A stretch of 64,000 nucleotides of DNA from Entoloma clypeatum (GCA_963565915.1 OY751493.1:372001-436000); one strand, 5' to 3'; positions 11,375 to 22,824 are shown, numbered from the stretch's first letter. The notes: a model not told the origin generated them from the sequence alone. Numbers and translations: made by a program.

Positions 11375-12523
11375 ATGGCCCTCCCACCACCCACCATTAA
11401 CACCTTGGATCCCTACCAGCGCATGCGGCTCGTCCGGTCCAACAGAAAGCTAGAAGCCGTCCTCGGCACCGCGCCTTACCTCATTGACGAAGTGTACACA
11501 CCTCGTCACTCCCCGACTCCGTCCATCTCCTCCGATTCTTCCTCCGACGACGCAAACTTCTTCATTGCAAAAAACTCCAGGGACTCTCCCTCCCCTCCCC
11601 CATCAAACTCTAAAAGTAATACAGAACTCACCCGGCCTCTCCTGCGCCGTCTCCGCACGGTCCCCGTTCCCGTCAACATCAAGTTGACCCCCCGAAGACT
11701 TTCCGCACGCTCACGCGCCATCCTCCCAGTATTAACTGCCGTCTCCCCCGTCTCCCCCACATTTACCATCAGCCTCGCGACTAAACAGGCCACGCAGCAC
11801 CATGCCCTCCCCCTCAACGACCGACGCCGGAAGATGGCCAAGCTCACGCGGACGCTGGGTGGGAATATCCCACCCGAGCTCGTCTTCAGGTCCGAGCCAT
11901 CGGTTAAGCCGACGCAGGGGAAGCCCATGCAGTTTACATTTCCTCTCGTTTCCACAGAGGACGATGTTGAAGCAATAACGCAGTCTACCCCTATGCCATC
12001 TCCTCCCTACAGCACACCTGTGCCTAAACCTGTGAGGCCTCGCCTCGCGAGCATATCTGGCCCACGGCCCCGGACGCACTCCCGCCAAAACTCGACTTCG
12101 TTTCCCGTCGTCGCCCCCACCACAACGACAGAAAGCAGCGGCGTCACCACCCCCACACCTGTGCGCACGCTGCCCAAGACCCCCTCCTCTACGACCACGA
12201 CCACGACCACCACACCACCGGCCTCCACACTCGCAGAGCGCCGTCGCCTACCCCGCCCGCGCAGTCTCAGCTTTTCCTCCACACTCCCATCCACCCACAC
12301 CACCACCACCACCACCACCACCAACACCAACGCCAACATCAACCCCTCCAGAGCCCTAATCCCCCTTGTCCCCCTTTCTCTTCCTCCCCCCACCCCATCG
12401 CCCCACCCAAGCGATCCTGCCACAGGACACGCAGTCGAAGTCGAAGTCGACGTCTCCATCGCGCGGGCGAGCTACAGATTCGACCCCGCCAGAGGCGCGC
12501 CCACCGTCGTCCAGGTCCCCGAC

Positions 12524-12554
<31 letters not shown>

Positions 12555-12889
12555 CCTCGTCAACGCCACCGGCCGGTGTCGAGGCCAAAGTTCTCAAAGC
12601 CCTCGATGTGCGCCAGGTGGCGCGTTCCCCTGCGCCCTTTTCCCGGGTGCGTGTTCAGGAGCACAGGCCCACGCGCTCGGAGCCGTCTCCACCCGCGGGT
12701 CATCTCGGTGCCAACAACCGGCGGGGTGGGGAGGCGGGGACAACGCGGACACGGATCCGGATCCGGACCCGTACGATTGGAGTAGGCGCCGGGAGGAGGA
12801 AGGAGAAGGAGTGGAGCGGGGAGTGGAATAAGGCTGATATGGACGAGGTCGCCAGGGCTCTGAGGGGGCTGAAGGCGTTAGGGCGTTGA
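11375..12889 (+). CDS. Ser/Thr/Pro-rich low-complexity protein with C-terminal Trp motif
   Basis: A single-exon 504-aa protein from ATG 11375 to TGA 12889; the open frame extends upstream but has no earlier ATG. Three short ordered-looking blocks stand in a disordered background: DPYQRMRLVRSNRKLEAVLG near the N-terminus, DRRRKMAKLTRTLGGNIPPE in the middle, and at the extreme C-terminus KEWSGEWNKADMDEVARALR. The remainder is Ser, Thr and Pro-rich, with poly-Thr and poly-Asn stretches encoded by ACC/CAC/AAC repeats (12,170-12,325 and 12,525-12,560) and Arg-rich tails. No enzymatic domain is visible; probably an adaptor or regulatory protein. The C-terminal motif recurs in the gene at 20491..22355. 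Confidence 0.8.
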
Positions 12890-14323
12890 ATGTTTTTTTT
12901 CTCTCTCTCTGGCTCAGAAATGTCATTTCCCTTCATGGTTTTCCTTCCTCATGTCACTGTGATCGTTCATTCTCTTTGTGCTGCTGTATTCATTCACTAC
13001 ATGGTTTTCAGATGCCTTTGCATACGTCTTGTCTTTTTCTCTTCATAGTCCAGCTGACCGGGCATCATTATATATATATATATATATACTCGTACTCTAC
13101 TCCCCTTATCTAGCTCTCCATCGGTTTGGGTAAGGTCGTTCTCCTCCCTCCCCTCAATTTTGAACGGTAGCTGTATCATGTTCTGTACTCTAGCTGTTCA
13201 TAATATCAAGTACACTAATCTCATCTCGCTGTGCAACGATAAAACAATTACTATGCGGTCAATTTCGATATAAACTAGGCTTAATCTATGAGGTATTGGT
13301 CGAGCATATAACCCTGAGGTGGATGGAGGCAGTGTATCGAGACCAACCCTTGTTGAATGACGACAAAACATATACATAGCGTTGAACCGTAGGCCCCTCT
13401 CATTCGGAAATACGTCCGGCCCGGTCAAACCTCCGAATGTTAAAATGGGAATCAAGTGGATGGATCTATTAAGTTTGACAAGGAACGACGCGACTTTCAA
13501 TTCTACATATAAGATCCGTTACACATCATCACATGGGGGGGTTCCATTGTGTTCCTGATCTACATGGCCTGACTCGGACCGCGTTTGTAGGGGAACCCGA
13601 ATGCCGGTGAAAAAAAATTAAAAAAAATTTTAAAAAGGGAAAAATTGCAAGAAAGCATATGGGCACTTCATCATTATGACTTACCAACCATGGGAGGACC
13701 CCGATCGCCCAATGCGCATCCGAGTCCGCAGTTCCCGATCTGCAGTCCCGATCTGTAGCCCTTCTTCGAAGAAGAAGAACTTGAAGTGACCTCCGAGTCG
13801 TCCTCCAGCGTGACCCGCCCCCCCCCTCCTGCCCTTTTTCCTCGCGCATACTTTGTCTCCAAAAAGGAATTTGAACTGCTGGTTGCCAGTGGGCATGGGG
13901 CCGTCGAAGAGAGGGCGAGGGATTCGACTCTTCGAGGAAAGACGAAGTTGACACAATAAAGAAACCTTTCTGTCGACGTCAATGGCAATGCAGCTTTTTT
14001 TCTGGTTGGTGTCAATGCGGCGGACGAAACACTTTTTTTTTACGCTTTCGGGAGTCGGATTTTTGTTGGCACAGCTTGACGTGAACTTGAAACATGAACA
14101 TGTTCGATTACAATCATGATCAAGTTCTGGTACTTGAAAAAAACAAATCGAGGTCCATTGTAAAACCTCCGTAACCTCGGTGTTGCTGAAACCTAGTAAG
14201 CGGGAAACCCAAGTTGCAGTGGACGAGCGAAGAACGAAACTTTTTTTTTTCACAGGTCAAAAGCTCAGCATGGCATATGTACTCCTGATTAGCAAATGGG
14301 GATGACTTACCATGATCATCCAC
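12890..14323. other. Intergenic; unresolved minus-strand coding traces at 13.68-14.25 kb
   Basis: A (TA)n run lies at about 13071-13087 and T/A homopolymers at 13605-13640. On the minus strand, 13681..14253 has overlapping frames in different phases (one with LFDGPMPTGNQQFKFLFGDK) and a GTAAGTC donor at about 13683. Long homopolymers break the frames. This could be the remains of a gene related to its neighbours, but I cannot build an uninterrupted model. Confidence 0.35.
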
Positions 14324-14518
14324 TCAGTGGGCAAGGCATCCCCCACTCAAGCATTTCAAAGGACTACAACACTGAGCATCTTTGGTGCATTGCTCCCCAT
14401 TTACATCGGTACAAGAGCGCGGTTCCGACGCGGACACTGTTGAAGATGCAAACGCGCCGGCGACGCAGAGAACGATGGAAAATTTAAAGATAAGGGTGCG
14501 TGCGAAGTGCGGCATCAT
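14324..14518 (-). CDS. Small secreted knottin-like cysteine-rich protein
   Basis: A 64-aa protein from ATG 14518 to TGA 14324. A signal peptide (LIFKFSIVLCVAGAFA) is followed by a ~30-residue mature chain with six cysteines in the order C-x6-C-x5-CC-x4-C-x4-C, the classical inhibitor-cystine-knot framework. A GTAAGTC intron donor lies 16 nt after the stop, suggesting an intron in the 3' UTR or an alternative C-terminus; the tandem pair at 8.7-9.6 kb has a donor at a comparable place. Such peptides in fungi are secreted and of mostly unknown function. No activity is claimed. Confidence 0.68.
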   Translation of the reverse strand: MMPHFARTLIFKFSIVLCVAGAFASSTVSASEPRSCTDVNGEQCTKDAQCCSPLKCLSGGCLAH

Positions 14519-15840
14519 GAAGCGAAGAGGGTTGTTCGGGTGGATGTGAAAGCTTCGAACACCTGTTTTTTTTTGCTGAATTTAAAGGTGAGGAACCCAC
14601 CTTCCCCCCCTTCCCGCGTGTGTTTTTATTATACCACAACGACGTTGGTTGGATACCAGGTCAATTCCCTGGCGGGAACATCAATGGCGATAAACCGCCG
14701 AAACATGAACTGCGGGGGAGGTCGAAGGTCAGGGGTACTTACGGTTTGATACAGTAGCGTTTAGGGACCGCGGTCGCTGATTATGCATTGGGAATGAGAA
14801 GACAAACCCGAAGAACTTGAAGAGCGACTTAGTACGACAAGAATAAGAGAAAGTCATGAAACGCGAGAACGCGAATGAGAAACACTGGAAACTCGCACAC
14901 GGATGGCACAGAGTCTGCGTTCCATAGCCTGCGACCCCAGGGGCGGTACGAGGGGATGATGGCTCCAAAGGCGATACCGAAGGGACGAGGTGTTGTGGTG
15001 GAAGGGCCGGGTATCTCAAGATCTACGGGACGCATCTGCTGCGGCCGCGGCAAACTTAGCGCGAGTCGGTCGCCGCGTGCGGCCTCCCCACTCCCCAAAC
15101 ATCTAACATCGTAATGTGAGGCGTCTTGGGTTCATCTGCCCAATCCCTGACACCTGCAAAGAATAAACTTGGCATGATTAATATTTTTCATCCCAGATCG
15201 TTTCGAAGAGGAGCATTCTGAACTTGAAGTAGTTAGACCCTTTACATAGTGCGTTTGAAAAATCCCAGTAAACGTTGGATCTTGAGCCACTCAGGCTGTT
15301 GTTGACTGGAGGTGGACGCGCAGGAGTTTTGAAGTGGGCCGTGGGAAGTGGTGTTCGACGAATCACGATCATACGCTGATCAACTTGAATGTTGGAATGT
15401 ATCTTTTGACCACTCTCCTCATGTAAAAACCTCCTCACGCAGGACAATCCCCTCCTCACAACTTGAGAATAAGTAGCGACCACCACTCATGCGGACTCGT
15501 CGGATCCTGGCTTTGACGCAACTTGTCTCCGTCCCAGTCTGGAACAATTGAATCTTTTTATCACTGCCAACGACAAGGGATTTTATCGTTGCAAAAAAGC
15601 TTCCCCCCGTTCGATCCCCGGAAAGACCGATTGTGATGCCGTGAGGTAGATCGACGGACGAATGCAACTTGTTTTCAAAACAACCATCCACTCGATGCAA
15701 GACTCGTTCTCAACGAGCAGGTAAGGGGGAATGACTCGGTACGACGCCCGGTTCTCGGACTTAGGGGGACGATGCGGCCCAATCGCTGCACATCTTGTTC
15801 TCAGATCAAAATAAAAAATGGGAAGCTACAAGTGATTAAG
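14519..15840. other. Unresolved region with minus-strand coding traces
   Basis: The minus-strand frames 15700..15419 (LPHGITIGLSGDRTGGSFFA, KSLVVGSDKKIQLFQTG) and 15486..15178 (SRSNVYWDFSNALCKGSNYF) have protein-like composition and might be exons of one gene reading left, with 15098..14829 (STTTPRPFGIAFGAIIP) further down. I found no set of canonical splice sites joining them in phase, and no family is recognised. Treat as a possible gene or gene relic. Confidence 0.3.
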
Positions 15841-15923
15841 TGTCCCAGGGAGCATTCGAACTTCCGGCTTCTCGGAGCCATCCAAACCACAACGAGATGA
15901 TTTGACCGCTGATCGACAAGGAC
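15841..15923 (-). tRNA. tRNA-like sequence, class II-like, probable pseudogene
   Basis: An 83-nt minus-strand stretch lays out as a class II tRNA. The acceptor arms GTCCTTG/CTGGGAC give 6 of 7 pairs. The D arm is GAT-CAGCGGTCAA-ATC, matching the 10-nt class II D-loop with GG. The anticodon loop is TTGTGGT, giving GTG. The extra arm is GGCT..AGCC and the T-loop TTCGAAT is canonical. Against function: the T stem has only three pairs (G53-C61 lost), the anticodon stem has a mismatch, and GTG (His) does not belong to a class II tRNA. Best read as a decayed tRNA-Ser/Leu-like gene or SINE-type relic. Confidence 0.3.
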
Positions 15924-16166
15924 ATGTAATCATTCAGTTTTGCAATACCCCTTGGCACACTGTAAAAACAAAGAGTCTTACTGGCAGAAAGTTTCTGCAC
16001 GCTGGACGCTATCTTTTTATACATCCACCAGCGACACACTGGATGATCAAAGGAGCCTACATACTGTACATCACTTTCCACCTCTTCCATTGCAATCTAC
16101 GCCGGCACAATTGAAAGGACAAAGTCATACATCCCGGTCTATACATCAATCATTTGTGTTCCCTCC

Positions 16167-17688
16167 TCACCACCCCCTCTTATTAAAATCAACCAACGTG
16201 TCCCTCGTCAGTTCCTCCTTGTTCCGATATTTCAACCCCAAAATTCGATCCGCCTTCTCGATGGTGTAGCGCACCGGAGGCTTAGCGGTCAACCCAGCAC
16301 CTGCAATGCCGACGACGAGGGTGCGGCCGGGAATGGGTGACGGAGCGAGTGCCTGAGCGGCGTCGACTATTTGGAAGGGAGGGGAAATGAGGGTCAGAAA
16401 GATGCGGAACGCCGATGATGATGGATGGGTAGGTCTTACCGAAGTCCTGCCAGACGTACGATCCTGTAGATTAATCAGCTCATTCGATCAGAACAGAGTG
16501 AGGAAGTTCAAAAGGCGGTAGATCGTACCAGCAGAAACGATGATCCTCTCACCGCCAGCCGCCTCTTTCTCGAACGCGAGTGCGTGTGCCTCCGCAAGGT
16601 CGCGCACGTCGATGTAGGCAGATCCTTGGGTTGCGAGGGCGTCGGGGGAAAGGGCCCCTTCTGACAGGATGGCGTCGTAAAATTGGCGGGAAGAGGTGTT
16701 GAGGTCGTCGACGGATTTGACATCGTGGAGGATTGGCTGTGGATAAGGTATGTAGGTGGATCAGTTGGTAGTTATCTGGAGAGCAAACGTACGCCGAAGA
16801 CCTAGACAACCCGATGTAGAAGACGTGGTGAGTCGGTGTGAGAGGACGGTAGGGTAGGCCATACATAGGGAGGGTTAAGGACAGTAAGATCCCACGAAAT
16901 CTTCCCTTTATTCTCCTCGTAGATTTTCCATGCAGCTGTGATGTACAATACATGGTCAACACCCCCTCGCTCGCGACATAAGTACCCCACGTACCTTTTT
17001 CCGCCAGAGTCTTCGATGCCCTGTATTTAATGGAGCCGGAGGCATTAGCGCCGAGAGTGTTGACATCGACGATGGCCTGCTCATTCCAGTCTTGTTCATC
17101 AAAGACTTTGTCTTTGTGGAGCTCAGAGACAGATGCGCATGATGACAGAACGATGACGCGCTTGATTCCGGACCTTTGGTAATTCAACCGTTTGATGGGT
17201 GAGTGAGGGACGGAAGAAGATAGACGTACCCGTGCTTGAGTATGCTCTCCAAGATGCCAGTCGTGCCTGTAACGGCAGGTTTGATCAACTCTATATCGTG
17301 ATCAGCACCAATTCCACTGGTCGACGGAGGCGGTCATTTACCTTGTGGATCCACTGCGTTCATGTGGAACGGCGATGCCGTATGTGCGACTGCGTCAACC
17401 CCTTTGACAGCCTCATCAAATGCACCGTGCTACCGCCGGGTCAACATCTCAATTGCAAAGGAGTTCTGAATAGCACAAACGCACCTCCGCAACATTACCC
17501 ACAATAGCAAACTCGAACTTGTCGCCGTATGATTTGAATAACTCGGTCAGATAAGCCCCCTTCTCCTGTGATCGCACCGTTCCGCGGACAGCGTACCCCC
17601 GCTCCAGGAGTATACGGATGACCCAGACGGCGATATAACCGCTTGCGCCGCTTACGAGGACTTTGTCACCTGCTGCGAGGATGGGCAT
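16167..17688 (-). CDS. NAD(P)-dependent extended SDR reductase (GRE2/dihydroflavonol-reductase-like)
   Basis: Nine exons (17688-17485, 17429-17342, 17290-17230, 17173-16995, 16935-16865, 16801-16793, 16736-16529, 16463-16440, 16366-16167) join in phase to 347 aa. Residues 13-20 (SGASGYIA) are the Rossmann glycine motif, followed by RGTVRS. SS at 128-129 and Tyr168-x3-Lys172 (KYRASK) form the catalytic set. NPPYVFGP is the substrate-side landmark of this subfamily, with its VFG encoded by a 9-nt micro-exon. Relatives reduce carbonyls such as methylglyoxal, dihydroflavonols or cinnamoyl-type substrates; the actual substrate is unknown. It shares a 443-bp divergent promoter with the thioesterase gene. 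Confidence 0.92.
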
Positions 17689-18131
17689 GGTGGTCTGGCG
17701 TGAAATTGGAGGCGGGTGTCAGAGTAGTGGGAGGAGGGCGTTATGTGCAAGATAAAAATTGAATTGAAAAATCGTGATCTTTAAAGAGTGCTCATCCTGA
17801 CCACGTGTCAGGTGATCACAAATGCAGTTACCTGGATTAGAGACGCGTTACAGACGCGTCGATGACAACAAAACCTATCCATGAATACGTCATTTGATGA
17901 GAATGAATAATCTCTGTCGAAATGACGCGGAAAAGGTAGTTTTTACGGCACGGATGCGCCATACACTCCTGCGTTTTTACCGGCGTTCGGCTTGCTACCA
18001 ACGCGGTCAGCCGGTTCTCCGCGACCTCCGGATCATCTGCTTCCGACACAGCCGGAAGCAGATTCCGAAAACATTTCTCTCCCAGACTGCCACCATCTTC
18101 AGTTGAATATACCCTTCTATTCACTAAGAAA
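17689..18131. promoter_or_regulatory. Divergent promoter between SDR and thioesterase genes
   Basis: A 443-bp spacer between two start codons. It holds a palindromic E-box CACGTG at 17802-17807 followed by TGATCA. At 18035-18063 a perfect 11-bp inverted repeat (ATCTGCTTCCG, 7-nt spacer, CGGAAGCAGAT) lies about 70 bp before the thioesterase ATG. The CCG/CGG half-sites are of the kind bound by fungal Zn2Cys6 factors; that use is inference. Confidence 0.45.
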
Positions 18132-19157
18132 ATGCTATCCTCTCTCCTAAGATGTAATACCAGGACGAATTTCCAGCACCACCTCCACCGCCAGACCAGT
18201 CGCCAACTTCTTGCGACGCCTCCACCACCCGCTTTGAAGCCACCCAGCAGCAGACGGCTCCTCTCCATCTCTGCATTCACAGCAGCCTCACTCGCAGCTT
18301 ATACCCTCGGATCGATATACCCACCTTCAACTCTAACGATCCTCTTCCCACGCCCCGCACCAGGTCCACTAGACCCCACTTCGCCAGAAGCGGTCGCGTA
18401 CACCTACGCCCTGGAAAGTTCCTTGCTGAACTTGCCGTTGTTGCAGAAGTTGCGGAACCAGCCAGATGCGGACGAGTGGTACGAGACACGGGCTTACAAG
18501 AATTTCCCGGAGGAGCGTAGGGTGAACAACTTGACTGCGGGCACGCTAAGGGGGCCCGGGAAGTTGGCGCTGACGGCGCTGGTGAGAGCGAGGAGGGACG
18601 AGAGCGAGGGTGTGGTGATCGTGCATGTGGGACGGGGGCTTTGTGGGCATGACGGGATCGTGCATGGTGGGTTGTTGGCGACGCTGTTGGATGAAACGTT
18701 GGCTAGGACTGTGAGTCGTATTCGATTGAGATTGAAAAAAGACATCTGGCGTTTGACTCTTGACTTTGATCACATCTTTCCATAGGCGATTGCCAACTTG
18801 CCGGACAAGGTAGGCGTCACGGCGCAACTGACGCTCAACTATCGCGCGCCAACACGCGCGGACCAGTTCATCGTCATCAGAACCTTCCTGAAGGAAGCTA
18901 AAGGAAGGAAAGTCACAGTCGCCGGATGCGTCGAGGATCTCGACGGAACCGTGCTTGTTGAGGCGAAGTGCGTATCCTATCGTCGTTCTTCACTTACAAT
19001 GTTGGCTCAACCGTGCTGCCTCTTTAGTGCCACATTTGTCCAGCCGAGATACGCAAAGCTCTTGAACACCGAGGTGCTGAAGCAGGCCATGGGCGAGCCT
19101 CCCAAGTCACATGAACCAGTGCTGCTTGCTGACGGCGAGAAGATCAGAGTAAAGTAA
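18132..19157 (+). CDS. Hotdog-fold (4HBT) thioesterase, probably mitochondrial
   Basis: Three exons, 18132..18710, 18786..18967 and 19028..19157, give 296 aa. The N-terminus is Arg/Ser-rich without acidic residues (mitochondrial presequence type), followed by a likely membrane segment (LLSISAFTAASLAAYTLGSI). The hotdog landmark GHDGIVHGGLLATLLDETLA surrounds His178; then come VTAQLTLNYRAPTRADQFIV and a VAGCVEDLDGTVLVEA strand. This is the layout of THEM4/PaaI-like acyl-CoA thioesterases, which hydrolyse acyl-CoA to free acid and CoA. Chain-length preference is not visible. The 3' end after KIRVK is at TAA 19157. Confidence 0.9.
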
Positions 19158-20490
19158 GTAGTGTTGGTCAGCTGTGTTTCTGTCAGATCCGGTTTTGAAG
19201 GGGGTATGTTCATGAATTGGAAATTCTTACACCGTGTGCACTTGCGCATCAGGTTCGATAGAGTACTTGCCGTGGATTGGATATAGATTCTAATTGAAAT
19301 TTAATAACATCGATGATGTAGAAGGGGCACGTGATTCTTTTTCGAACTAGAGCCAAGCAAACCGCCTGGAAAGCTGGATGTATGATTGTCATATTGCTGA
19401 TGCAAGTTTGCAACCTCAACCCGCTCATCGGCGCATGGGGTGATGTTGAAGCATGAGCTATGATACGCCCCTCACTGTGATTTTCCATTGATTTTCCAAG
19501 CAACCCGGCCAAGAAACTCACATGTCGAAGATGGGGTTCGCTACGTCGAGTTTGTGAGTTGCCAGCTTCCTTTCGCATCTCGATGAATTACCTATCATAC
19601 TTATCAACATATCAATCGTACTTCTTTACTCTGCTCCTCCTGCCAGGAGCAGCTCCAATGACTTGACTTCCTGGTGGGAGCGGGAGGCAAACCTGCAGCA
19701 CGATCATGTCCGCGGAAAACTCGCGGATCCACTGGCAAACGCCTACGTACCGCGGTTGGATTATGGAAAATTCAAGGCAAGTTCGCACATACGCACTTCC
19801 CAATCTCATTGGTGGACCTGGATTTCCTATTTTGATTTTGACGCCGAATCGGGTACATATATTTCCAGATACGCGTCAACCCTACCTCGTAAGGCAAATC
19901 CCGGGGCGCTTTCCTCCTGTTTCATCATGTCCCTTGCGCCTTTCTGTCATGACACGTTTGGGTTGAGGGCATGTGGTCTCCCCTATGACTTACGTGCTTA
20001 TTTTGGGCCCCGTTTTGCGGCCGATCCAAGGTGAAGTGCTAGATTTCTACAACTCTGCCCATTCTCTGAGATTTTTTTTTTTTTTTTTCAGGTCGCAGCC
20101 GCCACTTGGCACTGCAGGACCTGGCTCAAATGTCAATCAAATTTTATGATCTGCCCCTCGCTGCCCCTTGCTCATACAAACCCGCAAGGGACGGACACGG
20201 TCGAACACACAGTTATTTAAATCGCCGGAGGGCCGTTTATGCCGAACACAGCCGAACACCCAAGAACAATCCATCCCTGGAAACACTCCGGAAACAGATC
20301 TCACATCCGTCCCTGGCCAGCAGCCGAACATGCATAATAAATTCAACCGGGGGAGTTTCAGTTTCATTTCTCTGCGACGGCCGTCAGGCTCCTCCTCTTG
20401 AATTCTCGTGGCTTTCCCCGTCCTTCCACGTTCGCCCATTCGACTTGACCTCGAACCTCTATCCTTTGAACACACACGTATACGCAGGGG
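19158..20490. other. Intergenic / long 5' region of the next gene
   Basis: A long T-run lies at about 20072-20090. Open frames at 19663..20034 and 20106..20744 (plus) lack motifs; the latter overlaps exon 1 of the following gene in another frame. Nothing convincing. Confidence 0.45.
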
Positions 20491-22355
20491 ATGTACAGCG
20501 GCATTGGTTTCTCACACATGAGCCCGCAAGGCTCAGAGCCTCTCCCCGTCCGCCTCAGCTCGCTGCAGAAGCTCGGACGTTTCTTTGGCATTGCAGGGAA
20601 ACTGGGTCGGAACGGACACGGGAAGATCATGAATGGGCGCACTGCGAGTCTAAACCGAGGGGAAGTAACGTCTCGTTTTCTGAAGCCGTCGTTCCCAACC
20701 CCTGGGCCTGCTGCTGCTGTCGACTCGCCGAAAACCAGCCATGAGACCGTGAGACCCAGGAAGCATACAGACAGTGGCCGTACACTGCATCACTCGATTT
20801 CGACGCCTTCTTTTCGACCAAAACATGGTTGTCCGCGGAGGGCTTCAGGAGAAGAAGGTCGGGTCTTTTCTCTTTTCCCTACTGAAATCATCTCGCTGAA
20901 TGCAAACTGAAATCAGTTCTATCATCGAAGCCCTCCGTGCCAGTCGTCATTTCTCTCTTCAAAGAGCTGCAACCCTCCATCTCACAAAGGCGGAAACACA
21001 AACCAAAACCCCTTTCCGCCACGTCCAACTCCTCCCTCACCGCTGTAGGGACAGAAGACATCGCCCCACCTTCACCTTCTAAAAGGAAAAAGCGAAGCAC
21101 GGAGAAATTGCCCTCACGGCTAATTCCAGACAACGCCAATGTTTCGCCCAATTCCAAACACCGATTTTCCACCATGCCCCGGCACTCCACCGCCCTACCC
21201 AGCACTGAATCCCTCGAATTCGCAACGTCCCCGTCCTCACCCGAATTCTACCCCTCGTACGCGGGTGGAGTGTGTCTGCGATCCATGACCTCCGTAGACA
21301 GTACCGCCACAACCTCGGAAGCCCACCTCTATTTATCCGAAGAAAGGCCGACGCGCCGGCACAGCCTTGATAAACGCCGTCGCGTGCTCGGGAACTGTCC
21401 AAGTAACCCTGACAGTGACGGTAGCACCGGAGAGTTTGGGGAGCTGTCCTCGCCGGGAAGCCCCAGTCCGTCTGAGAAAGCGTTCTCTCTCGGGGGCACT
21501 GGTAACGACGACTCCCCCGTAAACGCCGGCAAAGCAAAGGTCGGCAGACGAATGAGCCTGACCCTTTCGTCGCTGACAGCTATCCCTGCACGCCTGAGGC
21601 CTCCAACGCACGTGCGGCGCCCCTCAGCCACCTCTCCACCTGCGTTCAATAACCCGTTTAGAAGCGGGAAGACGCCAGATAGCATCTCGGAAGCCGCCTC
21701 GAACGACATGAGGGACGACTCGTACTCCAATGCGAGCTCACCGTCGCTCATTTCCCCCATTGCGTTCATCCCTGACCCGCCCTCTCCCGTCTGTCCGTTG
21801 CCCTCCTCACACCTCGCCATGAGCTCGAACCTCACCAACTCCACTGGCATAAACACAAACACAAACGCGAACGCTGCCAATAATCCCTCCCTGGACAAAC
21901 CCATTTTCCCCTTCGACTTGCCCCCTCCCTCATCGCCATCGTCTGGGGACTCCCAAGCTCCCGCGCCACCATCCAAACCATCCTCACTCCCAGTCCCACG
22001 CCTGCTCCGCTCAGCCCGCCCCCGTTCCCTGTCCCTAGCCCCATCCCGCAAGATATCTCCGCAGTCCAGTCGACTCTGGAGCGCTGGGCCTACCCCGACG
22101 TCAGTGGAGCACCGTGGTGACGGACTCGGAGCGGACCTCCCAGTCAAGGCGAATTGGCTGCACGGCGCGCAGCTGGCCATCTTTTCGCGTCAGCGGGAAC
22201 GGGAACGGGAGCGGGAGCGGGAGCGCGCGGAGCTGGAGAAGGAGGAGAGGGAGAAGGAGGCGGCGTTGAGAAAGTCGTCTGTCCCCGAGTGGAGCGGACA
22301 GTGGAATGAGGATGATATGGATAAGGTCATCAAGAAGCTGAGGAGCTTGCGGTGA
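20491..22355 (+). CDS. Disordered Ser/Pro-rich protein with C-terminal Trp motif
   Basis: Exon 1 20491..20857 and exon 2 20965..22355 join in phase (..GEE + ELQPSISQRR..) to 585 aa. The donor is the weak GTCGGG, so exon 1 is less certain than exon 2. Most of the chain is predicted disordered: Ser/Pro-rich with basic patches (SPSKRKKRSTEKL, RRHSLDKRRRV). An Arg-Glu repeat encoded by (GGGAAC/GGGAGC)n sits at 22190-22235 as a charged helix. The last 20 residues contain EWSGQWNEDDMDKVIKKLR, closely matching the end of the protein at 11375..12889. No catalytic domain. Function unknown; a scaffold or regulatory protein is a guess. Confidence 0.72.
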
Positions 22356-22824
22356 TGATTAACAACCGCCAACCGCCACCCCTTGTCTGCTTCGTTCCTC
22401 CCGATTTTGCCCACTGTATACAAAGTTCGTCATTAATTTTGGGCCTGGTGATTGCATTGCCGGGACAGATATTTATTCGTTTTATCTCTATTTAATCGGA
22501 GGGTAGGGGGCGGCGGCTTCAGTTCACCCCAACGTCAGTTTCCTCTTTACACCACCCTTCTGCCTTAATCATAATCAACACCCATTATTTATACACACCA
22601 CAGAGATATGTTACAAACTATGCCACCTATGCACATATTTACTTACCACCTACTCAGCTTCGCATTTGCCACCTCCAACCAATAATAAGAAATATAACCA
22701 TGTAGACGAATGAAAAGAGGACAATTTCTGCTCTGATTTTTACATGACACGATCCGACCTGGAAGGGTTGTTCGAAGGACATTAAGTTAGGATTAGGATC
22801 CTCCTTGTCCCAACGAGATTCGGC
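22356..22824. other. Convergent intergenic region
   Basis: The 3' flanks of two convergent genes; AT-rich between 22420 and 22740 and no gene seen. Confidence 0.5.

Noticed and set aside
20106..20744. 212-aa plus-strand frame
   Set aside because: Overlaps exon 1 of the gene at 20491 in another frame, no motif, composition not coding-like.
21329..22180. 283-aa minus-strand frame
   Set aside because: Shadow of the Ser/Pro-rich gene on the opposite strand.
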